Assembly (NCBI GenBank): GCA_947478535.1
Contig: CANJXD010000352.1
Location: 1-6,235 of the forward strand
From: Acetobacteraceae bacterium
Lineage (GTDB): Bacteria; Pseudomonadota; Alphaproteobacteria; Acetobacterales; Acetobacteraceae
Length of the DNA: 6,235 nucleotides
Reading direction: 5' to 3'
Made by a program: the position numbers and the translations under genes. Each line of letters opens with the position of its first letter. Positions within the stretch are counted from its first letter, which is position 1. Shown piece by piece: positions 1 to 6,111 of this stretch. The notes beneath the pieces are model-generated. The model was not told the origin of the DNA and did no database searches. It saw only the letters and a program-made list of their open reading frames with translations.

Positions 1-337
1 CGCGGCCTATGCGCGGCGCTTCGTGCTCGCGGCACTTGGCGCGGTGGGCATCCTGCCGCCCCGGCCACTGCCCAACCCCCTTCCGAGGCCCCTGCCCCCC
101 ACGCGAGGGCGGTTTCTAGACGTCCTGGCGGTCGGGATGCTGCGTGCCCGCACCGACGGCTTCCGCTTCACCAGGCCGCCCGAGGCGCTGCGGGTTTTCG
201 CGCAAGGTGAGCCGATCGCCGAGGACGGCGACCGCGTCATTGTCGCGCCCTTCCCGAGGACCGTGCTGCTGCTACCGCGCGCGAGGCCTCGGTGCGGCCA
301 GGAGGCCGGCCTGCTGGGCCGGCTGGTGAACGATTGA
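1..337 (+). CDS. C-terminal part of a probable succinylglutamate desuccinylase/aspartoacylase-family deacylase (partial, 5' end outside window)
   Basis: The frame beginning at base 2 is open from the window edge to TGA at 335-337, giving 111 residues of a longer protein. The last 70 residues contain VFAQGEPIAEDGD, then VIVAPF, VLLLPRARP, GQEA and a terminal LGRLV. This resembles the small beta-rich C-terminal domain of AstE/aspartoacylase-type zinc deacylases, in which a 'kGe.ia.dg....apf....l.mP.r....G.ea..LGR' pattern is usual. The zinc ligands would lie in the missing N-terminal part, so catalysis cannot be confirmed. Such enzymes hydrolyse an N-acyl or amide bond of an amino-acid derivative. 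A proline-rich linker (bases 56-112) separates the two visible parts. The gene lies on the same strand 78 bp before a peptide-type importer, so it may process the imported solute. The family call rests on remembered pattern similarity and is moderate; the coding frame itself is more secure. Confidence 0.5.
   Translation, partial: AAYARRFVLAALGAVGILPPRPLPNPLPRPLPPTRGRFLDVLAVGMLRARTDGFRFTRPPEALRVFAQGEPIAEDGDRVIVAPFPRTVLLLPRARPRCGQEAGLLGRLVND
65..97 (+). repeat. Three 12-bp-period proline-leucine-proline units in the deacylase-like gene
   Basis: CCACTGCCC, CCCCTTCCG and CCCCTGCCC occur at 12-bp spacing (65, 77, 89) and encode PLP-N-PLP-R-PLP. They form the core of a proline-rich linker between the end of the main domain and the C-terminal domain. 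Confidence 0.6.
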
Positions 338-339
338 CA
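334..339 (+). promoter_or_regulatory. Candidate sigma-70 -35 box (TTGACA) overlapping the upstream stop codon
   Basis: A perfect TTGACA lies across the TGA stop of the upstream gene. At 17-18 bp spacing the -10 region is poor (about 357-363, TCACCT-like). The better AT-rich element GTATAG at 372-377 is 32 bp away, too far for a normal promoter. GC-rich alphaproteobacteria often have weak -10 boxes, so a promoter for the transporter operon is possible, but this could also be chance. Confidence 0.25.
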
Positions 340-383
340 AGGCGATGCGCTGCGGTGTCACCTTGGCCCGAGTATAGGGGCAT

Positions 384-396
384 GGCGCTGAGCGCC
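384..396 (+). promoter_or_regulatory. Small hairpin in the leader of the binding-protein gene
   Basis: GGCGC-TGA-GCGCC forms a perfect 5-bp stem with a 3-base loop, ending five bases before the Shine-Dalgarno of the next gene. The same bases are covered by a five-codon open frame, ATG GCG CTG AGC GCC TGA (382-399). No T-run follows, so it is not a typical terminator. It could affect ribosome access or be incidental in GC-rich DNA. Confidence 0.25.
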
Positions 397-401
397 TGAC
401 C

Positions 402-407
402 GGGGAG
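402..407 (+). promoter_or_regulatory. Shine-Dalgarno of the binding-protein gene
   Basis: GGGGAG lies 8 bases before the ATG at 416, a good length and spacing. It is the only strong ribosome-binding site in the operon and supports 416 as the start. Confidence 0.7.
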
Positions 408-415
408 AGCTGACG

Positions 416-2008
416 ATGGCCGTGAAGCGACGCCAGACATTGACGGGGCTGGCGGCCTTCGTCGCTGCCACCAGTCCGTCCACCCTTGGCTTGGCGCAGG
501 GCACCACGCCAAGGCGCGGCGGCGTGCTGACTGTCGTGTATTCCACTGAGACGCAAACGATATTCGCGCCCGGCGGCGGGGGCGGCAATCCCCTGCTCGT
601 GTCCACCAAGATCCTCGAAAGGCTGCTGCGGGACGACGGGGAAGGGTTCAGCGGGCAGCTTGCCGAACGCTGGGAGATGCAACCGGATGGCCGCGCCATC
701 CTGTTCCACCTGCGGCGCAATGCGACCTGGCACGACGGAACGCCCTTTACCGCGGAGGATGTCGTCTTCAACGCGGTCGAGCACTGGAAGCCGATCGCGG
801 GCAATCCGACCCTGCGCGCGATCACCGGCGCCAGGGCCATCGACGCGTATACCGTTGTCATCGAGTTCGCCCAACCGACCGCGGAGACGCTTGCCCTCGC
901 ATCGCTTGGCGGGACAGAAACGCAGATCATCCCGCGCCACCTCTATGCCGGGACCGACCTGCGCACGAACCCGCGCAACAACGCCCCCATCGGCACCGGG
1001 CCGTTCCGGTTCCGCGAATGGCGCCGCGGCTCCCATGTCGAACTCGTCCGCAACGACACCTACTGGGAGGCGGGGCAGCCGCTCCTCGATGGCATCGTCG
1101 TGCGTTACCTGCAGGATCCACAGGCGCGCTCCGCCGCTTTTGAGGCGGGCGAGGCGCAACTCGGCGTCGGCTCACCCTTCCCGGCGCCTGAGATGCGCCG
1201 CCTGATGCAGACCGGGCGGTTCAGTTCGACCGACCGCGGTGGGTTGCAGGAATTCATGGTCGTCGAGATGAACACGCGCACGCCGCAATTGGCGGACAAG
1301 CGCGTTCGCCAGGCCATCGCCCATGCCATCGACCGCAACTTCGTGGTGGATGTCGCGATGAACGGCTTCGGCCGCGCCGGCCTCGGCACGGTGGCGGACG
1401 TCTATCCCCGCTTCTTCACGCGCGACGTGCCGATCTTCGCCTTCGACCCCCGCCGTGCCGAGGCGCTGCTCGATGAGGCCGGTCTTCGCCGCCCCCGGCG
1501 TGGAGCGCCGCGCTTCGAACTCCGCCTGGTCGCGGCGCCCTGGTACGCCGAGAATGTGCGCACCGGCCAATACATCCAGCAGGCGCTCGAGGATGTCGGC
1601 ATCAAGGCGAACCTCACTTCGCCCGACCGGGCCGGTTCGATCCGGACCATCTATACGGAGTACGCCTTCGATCTCGCGATCAGCAATAACGTCTCCTATT
1701 CCGATCCGTTGATGCGGAGCACGATGCTCTACACCACCACGAATATCACCGGGACGGCGTTCCGAAATTCCTCCGGCTACAGCAACCCCGAGGTCGACCG
1801 GCTGGTGGACGAAGCGGCGAAGGAAACCGATGCCACCAGGCGGCGCGATCTGCTGCATCGCGTCCAGCGCATCACCGCGGAGGACCTGCCCGTGCTGGTG
1901 CTGGCCTACAAGCAGAACATGACCTTCGCGCAGCGACGCGTGCAAAACCATTCTGCGCGGCCGGAATGGATGTACGACACTTGGAAGGACCTTTGGCTGG
2001 AAGGCTGA
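416..2008 (+). CDS. Periplasmic substrate-binding protein of a peptide/nickel-type ABC importer (SBP family 5)
   Basis: This 530-residue protein would be exported and deliver a peptide-like solute to the permease pair encoded next. An N-terminal signal is visible: K4-R5-R6, a hydrophobic core around residues 9-18 and a likely cleavage near LAQ-G (26-29). The RR-x-x-L pattern would also fit a Tat signal. There is no lipobox, and the whole protein has no cysteine. Family-5 hallmarks appear in order: WHDGTPFTAEDVVF (105-118), PIGTGPFRF (191-199) followed by a GSHVELVRNDTYW segment, and KRVRQAIAHAIDR (295-307). The length is typical for DppA/OppA-type proteins. A glycine run (FAPGGGGGNP, near residues 50-60) lies where many relatives have the early substrate-pocket loop. 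The ATG at 416 has a clear SD. Family assignment is firm; the ligand (di- or oligopeptide, acylated peptide, glutathione, opine or other) is not determined. Confidence 0.93.
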   Translation: MAVKRRQTLTGLAAFVAATSPSTLGLAQGTTPRRGGVLTVVYSTETQTIFAPGGGGGNPLLVSTKILERLLRDDGEGFSGQLAERWEMQPDGRAILFHLRRNATWHDGTPFTAEDVVFNAVEHWKPIAGNPTLRAITGARAIDAYTVVIEFAQPTAETLALASLGGTETQIIPRHLYAGTDLRTNPRNNAPIGTGPFRFREWRRGSHVELVRNDTYWEAGQPLLDGIVVRYLQDPQARSAAFEAGEAQLGVGSPFPAPEMRRLMQTGRFSSTDRGGLQEFMVVEMNTRTPQLADKRVRQAIAHAIDRNFVVDVAMNGFGRAGLGTVADVYPRFFTRDVPIFAFDPRRAEALLDEAGLRRPRRGAPRFELRLVAAPWYAENVRTGQYIQQALEDVGIKANLTSPDRAGSIRTIYTEYAFDLAISNNVSYSDPLMRSTMLYTTTNITGTAFRNSSGYSNPEVDRLVDEAAKETDATRRRDLLHRVQRITAEDLPVLVLAYKQNMTFAQRRVQNHSARPEWMYDTWKDLWLEG

Positions 2009-2021
2009 GGCGAGACCCCGA

Positions 2022-3023
2022 GTGCCCCGATTGCTGGCGCCCCAATTCCTGGTACCCCGACTTTTGGCGCGCCGCGCCGGGCAAGGGCTCCTGACCATGG
2101 TCGCTGTGCTCGTGCTCAGCTTCATTCTGGTCAACCTCGCGCCGGGGGACATGGTGGATGTGCTCGCCGCGGAAGGCGGCGCGACCGATTCCGACGAGAT
2201 CGCACGTCTGCGCGCCCTCTATGGATTGGACGTGCCGGCCGCGCTCCGGTTGTGGAACTACCTGGCCGGCGCGCTGACCTTCGACCTCGGCTACTCCTTC
2301 AGGCACGGCCGCCCGGTCGCCGACCTGGTCCTGGAGCGCCTGCCGGCGAGCCTGCTGCTCGTGGCCGCCGCACTTCTCGTCGCGGCGTCCATCGGCATCG
2401 CCGCCGGGGTCTTCGCCGCGCGGCGCGTGAGCACGGTGTGGGACAGCCTCGTCTCGGCGCTGGCCGTACTGTTCTTCGCCACGCCCGGCTTCTGGCTCAG
2501 CCTGATGCTGATGCTGCTGTTTTCGGTGAAGCTCGGCCTGACGCCCATCGCGGGCATCGCGACCATTGGCGGCCCGCCGCGCGGACTGTTCGGGCAGGCG
2601 CTTGATGTCGCGCATCACCTGATCCTGCCGGCCGCCTCCCTTGGGCTGTTCTACGCGGCGATCTATGCGCGGGTGATGCGGGCCTCGATGCTCCAGGTGC
2701 TCGATCTCGACTATGTCCGCACCGCCCGCGCCAAGGGCATGCGGGAACGCCGCGTGGTATGGCGGCACGCCTTCCGCAACGCGCTGCTGCCGATCCTGAC
2801 GTTGATGGGCATCCAGCTCGGCCATGTCTTCGCCGGTGCCGTGGTGGTGGAGGCCATCTTCTCCTGGCCCGGTCTGGGCACGCTGCTGGTGGAGGCGGTC
2901 GGCGCGCGCAACCATCCGGTGGTGATGGGCGTGCTGGTGTTCAGCGCGGCGGTGGTGGTGGTGGCGAACCTGCTGGTGGACCTGCTCTACGCCGCGCTCG
3001 ACCCGCGCGTGCGGCTGCTTTGA
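2022..3023 (+). CDS. DppB/OppB-type ABC transporter permease
   Basis: This 333-residue inner-membrane protein is one half of the translocation channel. Hydrophobic segments lie at roughly 22-40, 109-130, 144-168, 197-215, 250-280 and 298-321, the usual six. LAPGD (39-43) follows the first helix, as in DppB-type permeases. The cytoplasmic coupling helix that docks on the ATPases is DYVRTARAKGM (230-240), followed by a RNALLP stretch, and FSWPGLG (280-286) is another family signature. The GTG start at 2022 is preferred because GAGG (2007-2010) lies 11 bases upstream and the full first membrane helix is kept; the next ATG (2097) would cut into it. The gene begins 13 bp after the binding-protein stop. 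Its N-terminus is extended by three imperfect copies of a five-residue unit (PRLLA, PQFLV, PRLLA). Family call is firm; the exact start is fairly sure. Confidence 0.92.
   Translation: MPRLLAPQFLVPRLLARRAGQGLLTMVAVLVLSFILVNLAPGDMVDVLAAEGGATDSDEIARLRALYGLDVPAALRLWNYLAGALTFDLGYSFRHGRPVADLVLERLPASLLLVAAALLVAASIGIAAGVFAARRVSTVWDSLVSALAVLFFATPGFWLSLMLMLLFSVKLGLTPIAGIATIGGPPRGLFGQALDVAHHLILPAASLGLFYAAIYARVMRASMLQVLDLDYVRTARAKGMRERRVVWRHAFRNALLPILTLMGIQLGHVFAGAVVVEAIFSWPGLGTLLVEAVGARNHPVVMGVLVFSAAVVVVANLLVDLLYAALDPRVRLL
2025..2069 (+). repeat. Three imperfect 15-bp tandem units at the start of the first permease gene
   Basis: CCCCGATTGCTGGCG (2025-2039), CCCCAATTCCTGGTA (2040-2054) and CCCCGACTTTTGGCG (2055-2069) follow one another directly and encode PRLLA-PQFLV-PRLLA. 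They lie immediately after the GTG start and before the RRAGQG segment that leads into the first membrane helix. Confidence 0.7.
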
Positions 3024-3847
3024 TGCTGCGGCGCTTCCTGCGGCACCCATCCGCGGTGGCCGGCGCGCTGGTGCTGCTGCTGCTGCTGTGCGGCGCGCTT
3101 GCGGCGGATTGGCTCGCGCCCCGCAACCCGCTGCGCATCGTCGGCAGGCCGGAACTCTGGCCCTTCACGGATCCGCGCTTCCCGCTGGGCACCGATGGCC
3201 TGGGGAGGGACATCTTCGCCATCCTCGTGCACGGCACGCGCACCGCCATCGGCATCGGCCTGGTCGCCGCGCTGCTCTCCACCGGAATCGGGCTGGTGGT
3301 GGGCGCCATCGCCGGCTACTTCCGGGGCTGGGCCGACGATGTGCTGATGCGCGTCACGGAAGTGCTGCAGACGGTCCCGAACCTGATCATCGTGCTCGCC
3401 GTTGCCGCGGCGCTGGGGCCCGACATCGAGACCATCGTCATCACCATCGGCCTCGTCTCCTGGACCTCTGTCGCGCGCATGGTGCGTGGCGAATTCCTGG
3501 CGCTGCGGGAGCGTGAATTCGTCCTCGCCTGCCGTGCCGCCGGCATGACCGACGCCCGCATCATCTTCTCCGAGATTCTGCCGAACGCCCTGCCGCCGGT
3601 GATCGTCTACGCCTCGGTTCTGGTCTCGGGCGCGATTCTCTTCGAGGCTGCGCTCGCTTTCCTCGGCCTTTCCGATCCGTCCATCGCCTCATGGGGACGC
3701 CTGATCGGCGAGGGCCGCGCGACGCTGCGCACGGCCTGGTACATCGCGGCGATCCCGGGGCTTGCCATCGTCGTCACCGTGCTCGCCCTGAACCTGCTCG
3801 GCGACGGGTTGAACGACGCGCTGAATCCACGCTTGCGCGACCGATGA
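3023..3847 (+). CDS. DppC/OppC-type ABC transporter permease
   Basis: This 274-residue membrane protein would pair with the preceding DppB-type permease. A first hydrophobic segment (about 11-28) leads into a periplasmic loop with the OppC hallmark FPLGTDGLGRDIF (53-65). Further membrane segments lie near 74-99, 112-131, 134-152, 185-215 and 240-262. The coupling loop reads EREFVLACRAAG (163-174), then ILPNALPP (185-192). The C-terminus has GDGLNDALNPR (260-270), the conserved family ending. The ATG shares one base with the TGA of the preceding gene (TGATG, 3021-3025), and no SD is visible, so translation is probably coupled. The frame is open further upstream (from 2759), but that part lies inside the first permease gene and does not encode permease sequence. 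Length is slightly short of typical OppC but complete. Confidence 0.93.
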   Translation: MLRRFLRHPSAVAGALVLLLLLCGALAADWLAPRNPLRIVGRPELWPFTDPRFPLGTDGLGRDIFAILVHGTRTAIGIGLVAALLSTGIGLVVGAIAGYFRGWADDVLMRVTEVLQTVPNLIIVLAVAAALGPDIETIVITIGLVSWTSVARMVRGEFLALREREFVLACRAAGMTDARIIFSEILPNALPPVIVYASVLVSGAILFEAALAFLGLSDPSIASWGRLIGEGRATLRTAWYIAAIPGLAIVVTVLALNLLGDGLNDALNPRLRDR

Positions 3848-4836
3848 CCGCACCCCTGCTGCAGGTCGCCGGGCTGTCGGTGGCGTTCCGTGGCGCGCGG
3901 GGCGGCGTGCAGGCTCTGGACGACGTCTCCTTCACCGTTGCGGCCGGAGAGACGGTGGCCCTAGTCGGCGAAAGCGGCAGTGGCAAGACCGTCGCGGCGC
4001 TGTCCGTCATGCAACTGCTGCCCGCGCGCACCGCCTCGATCCACGGCGGCAGCATCCGCTTCGCCGGCGATGACGTGCTGGCCATGGACGAGGCGGGCCT
4101 GCGCGCCTTCCGCGGCGCACGCGCCGCGATGATCTTCCAGGAGCCCATGACATCGCTGAACCCGGTGCTGACCATTGGCGACCAGGTGGCCGAGCCTCTG
4201 CTCCTGCATCGCGGCCTGTCCCGCCGCGCGGCGCTGGCGGAAGCGCGGGAGCTGCTGCGGCGCGTGCGGCTTCCCGATGCGGATGCGCTCCTGAAGGCCT
4301 ATCCGCACCAGCTCTCGGGCGGCATGCGCCAACGCGTGATGATCGCCCAGGCCATCGCCTGTCGGCCGACGCTACTCATCGCGGACGAGCCGACGACGGC
4401 GCTGGACGTCACCGTGCAGGCCCAGGTGCTGGCCCTCCTGGCGGAGTTGCAGCGGGAGCTCGGCATGGCGCTGCTGCTGATCACGCATGACCTTGCGGTG
4501 GTCGCGCAGGTCGCGGCGCGCACCGTGGTGCTCTATGCCGGCCGCGTCGCGGAGGAAGGGCCGACGCCGCGGATCCTGGAGGCACCGGCGCATCCCTATA
4601 CGCGCGGCCTGCTGGCAGCGACGCTCGAGCTCGGCGGCGGGCGACGCGGGCGCATCCCCGAGATCCCGGGCAGCGTGAAGCTCGTGCCCGCGCCCGAGCC
4701 GCTCTGTCACTTCGCGCCGCGCTGTCCCCTCGCCGCGGCGGATTGCCTGGCCGGGCGGCCGACGCTGCGCGAGATCGGTCCGCGGCACAGGGCGGCCTGC
4801 CTGCACCCGACGGCCCCGACGGCCCCGCATGACTGA
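3844..4836 (+). CDS. DppD/OppD-type ABC transporter ATP-binding protein
   Basis: This 330-residue cytoplasmic ATPase would hydrolyse ATP to drive import. Motifs are complete: Walker A GESGSGKT (42-49), Q-loop Q99 in [14 protein letters not shown] signature LSGGM (157-161), Walker B ending D181-E182 with catalytic E182, a D-loop TALDV, and the switch histidine H215. A C-terminal oligopeptide-transporter domain begins at HPYTRGL (250-256). It contains C288, C294, C301 and C319, the four-cysteine arrangement known to bind [4Fe-4S] in some DppD/OppD proteins. The ATG overlaps the preceding stop by four bases (ATGA, 3844-3847) with no SD, implying coupling to the permease gene. The frame is open further upstream but only as overlap with the permease. 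The C-terminus ends in a TAPTAP stretch encoded by a 9-bp direct repeat. Family assignment is firm. Confidence 0.95.
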   Translation: MTAPLLQVAGLSVAFRGARGGVQALDDVSFTVAAGETVALVGESGSGKTVAALSVMQLLPARTASIHGGSIRFAGDDVLAMDEAGLRAFRGARAAMIFQEPMTSLNPVLTIGDQVAEPLLLHRGLSRRAALAEARELLRRVRLPDADALLKAYPHQLSGGMRQRVMIAQAIACRPTLLIADEPTTALDVTVQAQVLALLAELQRELGMALLLITHDLAVVAQVAARTVVLYAGRVAEEGPTPRILEAPAHPYTRGLLAATLELGGGRRGRIPEIPGSVKLVPAPEPLCHFAPRCPLAAADCLAGRPTLREIGPRHRAACLHPTAPTAPHD

Positions 4837-5797
4837 GCCGCCGCTGCTCGAGGCCACGGAGGTGGTGGTGCGCTACGGCTCAGTCACGGCCGTGGACGGC
4901 GTCTCGCTCTCGCTTCGGCGGGGCGAGGTGCTGGCGATCGTCGGCGAGAGCGGCTGCGGCAAGTCATCGCTGGCGCGTGCCCTGTTGCGGCTGACCCCGC
5001 TTGCCGGTGGACGGATCAGGCTCGACGGCCGGGACATCGCGGCGCTGCCGGAACGCGCCTTGCGTCCGCTGCGGCCGCGCATGCAGATGGTCTTCCAGGA
5101 TCCCTTCGCCTCGCTGAACCCGCGCAAGACGGTGGGCCAGGCCATCGGCGACCCGCTGCGGCATGTGATCGGGCTTCCCCGGCACGAGGTCACGGCGCGC
5201 GTCACCGCCCTGCTCGCGCAGGTCGGCCTGCGGGCCGAGCATGCGGAGCGGCTGCCGCATGAATTCTCCGGCGGCCAGCGGCAGCGCATCGCGATCGCGC
5301 GCGCCCTCGCGCTCGAGCCCGATCTGCTGGTCTGCGATGAGCCGGTCTCGGCGCTCGATGTCTCGGTGCGCGCGCAGGTGCTGAACCTGCTGGGCGACGT
5401 CCGCGAAGCGCGCGGCCTCGCGATGCTGCTGATCTCGCACGACCTGTCGGTGGTGGAGCACAGCGCCGACCGGGTCGCCGTGATGTATCTCGGCCGTATC
5501 GTGGAGGAGGGGCCGACCGCGGCGCTGCTGGCCGCGCCGCGCCACCCCTACACCAGGGCGCTGATCGCGGCCGTGCCGCGCATCCGGGGCGGGGTGGGCG
5601 TGACCGCGGCGCTGCTGGAAGGCGATCCTCCGTCGCGGGTGGAGCATGGGGGTGGATGCCGTTTTCGGGCGCGCTGCTCGTCGGCACTGCCCGAGTGCGC
5701 GACGACAGACCCGGCACTGATCAGCGGTGAGGATCGATCCCTGGCCTGCCACAACCCCGCGCCAGCGCCTCCCAGCACGCCAAGCGGCGCTCGATGA
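4829..5797 (+). CDS. DppF/OppF-type ABC transporter ATP-binding protein
   Basis: This 322-residue protein is the second ATPase, expected to form a heterodimer with the DppD-type protein. It has Walker A GESGCGKS (39-46), Q90 in VFQDPFASLNP, signature FSGGQ (146-150), Walker B ending D170-E171, D-loop SALDV and switch histidine H204. All catalytic residues are present, so both ATP sites should be active. The C-terminal domain starts at HPYTRAL (239-245) and carries C277, C283, C290 and C307, the same C-x5-C-x6-C plus distal C spacing as the partner. The usual short proline-containing turn before the first cysteine is replaced by SRVEHGGG. The ATG lies inside the previous gene (8-nt overlap, 4829-4836) without an SD. 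It is the last recognisable gene of the operon. Family assignment is firm. Confidence 0.95.
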   Translation: MTEPPLLEATEVVVRYGSVTAVDGVSLSLRRGEVLAIVGESGCGKSSLARALLRLTPLAGGRIRLDGRDIAALPERALRPLRPRMQMVFQDPFASLNPRKTVGQAIGDPLRHVIGLPRHEVTARVTALLAQVGLRAEHAERLPHEFSGGQRQRIAIARALALEPDLLVCDEPVSALDVSVRAQVLNLLGDVREARGLAMLLISHDLSVVEHSADRVAVMYLGRIVEEGPTAALLAAPRHPYTRALIAAVPRIRGGVGVTAALLEGDPPSRVEHGGGCRFRARCSSALPECATTDPALISGEDRSLACHNPAPAPPSTPSGAR

Positions 5798-5835
5798 GAA
5801 CCGCGGCCTACCACAGGGCGCGACCGCTGCCGTGA
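5794..5835 (+). other. 13-codon open frame starting at the operon's last stop (possible vestigial cistron start)
   Basis: The final TGA of the second ATPase sits in ATGA (5794-5797), the same coupling arrangement used at the first ATPase start. The frame runs 13 codons (MRTAAYHRARPLP) to TGA at 5833-5835. It is too short to assign. It could be the remains of a lost downstream gene or pure coincidence. Confidence 0.15.
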
Positions 5836-5981
5836 GGCGGAAACACTTCGGTTCCCGACGCGCTGCCTCCTCAAGCTGTCCCTCCTGAAAGCATTCTCCG
5901 CAGCCTCGGCGGCAGGCCGGGGCGCTGCTGGGCGGCACCGATCGCGATCGACGAAATCCCGTCATGCGTATCGTACCGGTT
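5836..5981. other. Apparently non-coding stretch after the operon
   Basis: I see no convincing gene on either strand here. Weak inverted repeats occur (for example CCGC/GCGG around 5824-5840 and GGAAAC/GGTTCC around 5839-5856), but none is followed by a T-run, so no terminator can be called. A perfect 12-bp palindrome lies at 5939-5950. The long minus-strand open frame across this stretch continues through the ATPase gene as antisense and looks like a GC-driven shadow. Confidence 0.4.
5939..5950. repeat. Perfect 12-bp palindrome CGATCGCGATCG
   Basis: The sequence is its own reverse complement and contains two CGATCG sites that flank GC, hence two GATC methylation-type sites. It lies midway between the operon end and the convergent gene remnant. 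It could be a protein-binding or methylation-sensitive site, or a chance palindrome in GC-rich DNA. Confidence 0.35.
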
Positions 5982-6111
5982 TTAGCTGGATAGGGGGTTG
6001 GAGATGATCTCGGCGCCATCCAGATACTGGGACAATTCAAACATCCATTTGCGCAACGCGTCGGTGTCCGCGCTCTCGGCGGCCTGTTCAAGGGCGGCGC
6101 CGATATCAGTA
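5982..6111 (-). pseudogene. 3' remnant of an unrecognised minus-strand gene
   Basis: Read on the minus strand from about 6113 down to TAA at 5984-5982, the frame encodes 43 residues beginning STDIGAALEQAAES, with RKWMFELSQYLDGAE in the middle and NPLSS at the end. The composition (regular Ala/Glu/Asp/Leu, Trp-Met-Phe core, third positions mostly G/C) is that of a real, probably helical protein. The plus-strand reading of the same bases is serine-rich, as expected of a shadow. No ATG, GTG or TTG precedes it in frame after the last upstream stop (TGA at 6176-6174), so it lacks its own start. The sequence just upstream looks like an insertion-sequence end, which would explain the loss of the 5' part. 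I do not recognise the family. It may have been a small protein that lost only its start codon, or the tail of a larger one. Confidence 0.45.

Noticed and set aside
272..1159. Long minus-strand open frame opposite the binding-protein gene
   Set aside because: It is antisense to a clear family-5 binding protein and is Arg/Gly/Ala/Pro-rich without domain signatures; a GC-driven shadow.
2759..3022. Upstream extension of the second permease gene's frame
   Set aside because: It lies inside the first permease gene and encodes no permease sequence; the ATG at 3023 gives the normal N-terminus.
1172..3050. Two long overlapping minus-strand open frames (to 2152 and from 1872), the second rich in His/Gln/Arg
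   Set aside because: They are opposite the binding protein and permease. The His/Gln richness is what hydrophobic permease codons give when read backwards.
3691..3843. Upstream extension of the first ATPase gene's frame
   Set aside because: It overlaps the conserved C-terminus of the second permease; the ATG at 3844 gives the normal ATPase N-terminus.
4808..4828. 9-bp direct repeat CCGACGGCC at the end of the first ATPase gene
   Set aside because: It is real but very short and only encodes a TAPTAP tail; common slippage in GC-rich DNA with no sign of function.
5798..5960. Rho-independent terminator after the operon
   Set aside because: Only short, imperfect stems are present and none is followed by a T-run.
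4964..6091. 375-codon minus-strand open frame across the second ATPase and the downstream region
   Set aside because: It mostly mirrors the ATPase and has basic low-complexity composition. In the tail region another minus frame gives the more protein-like sequence.
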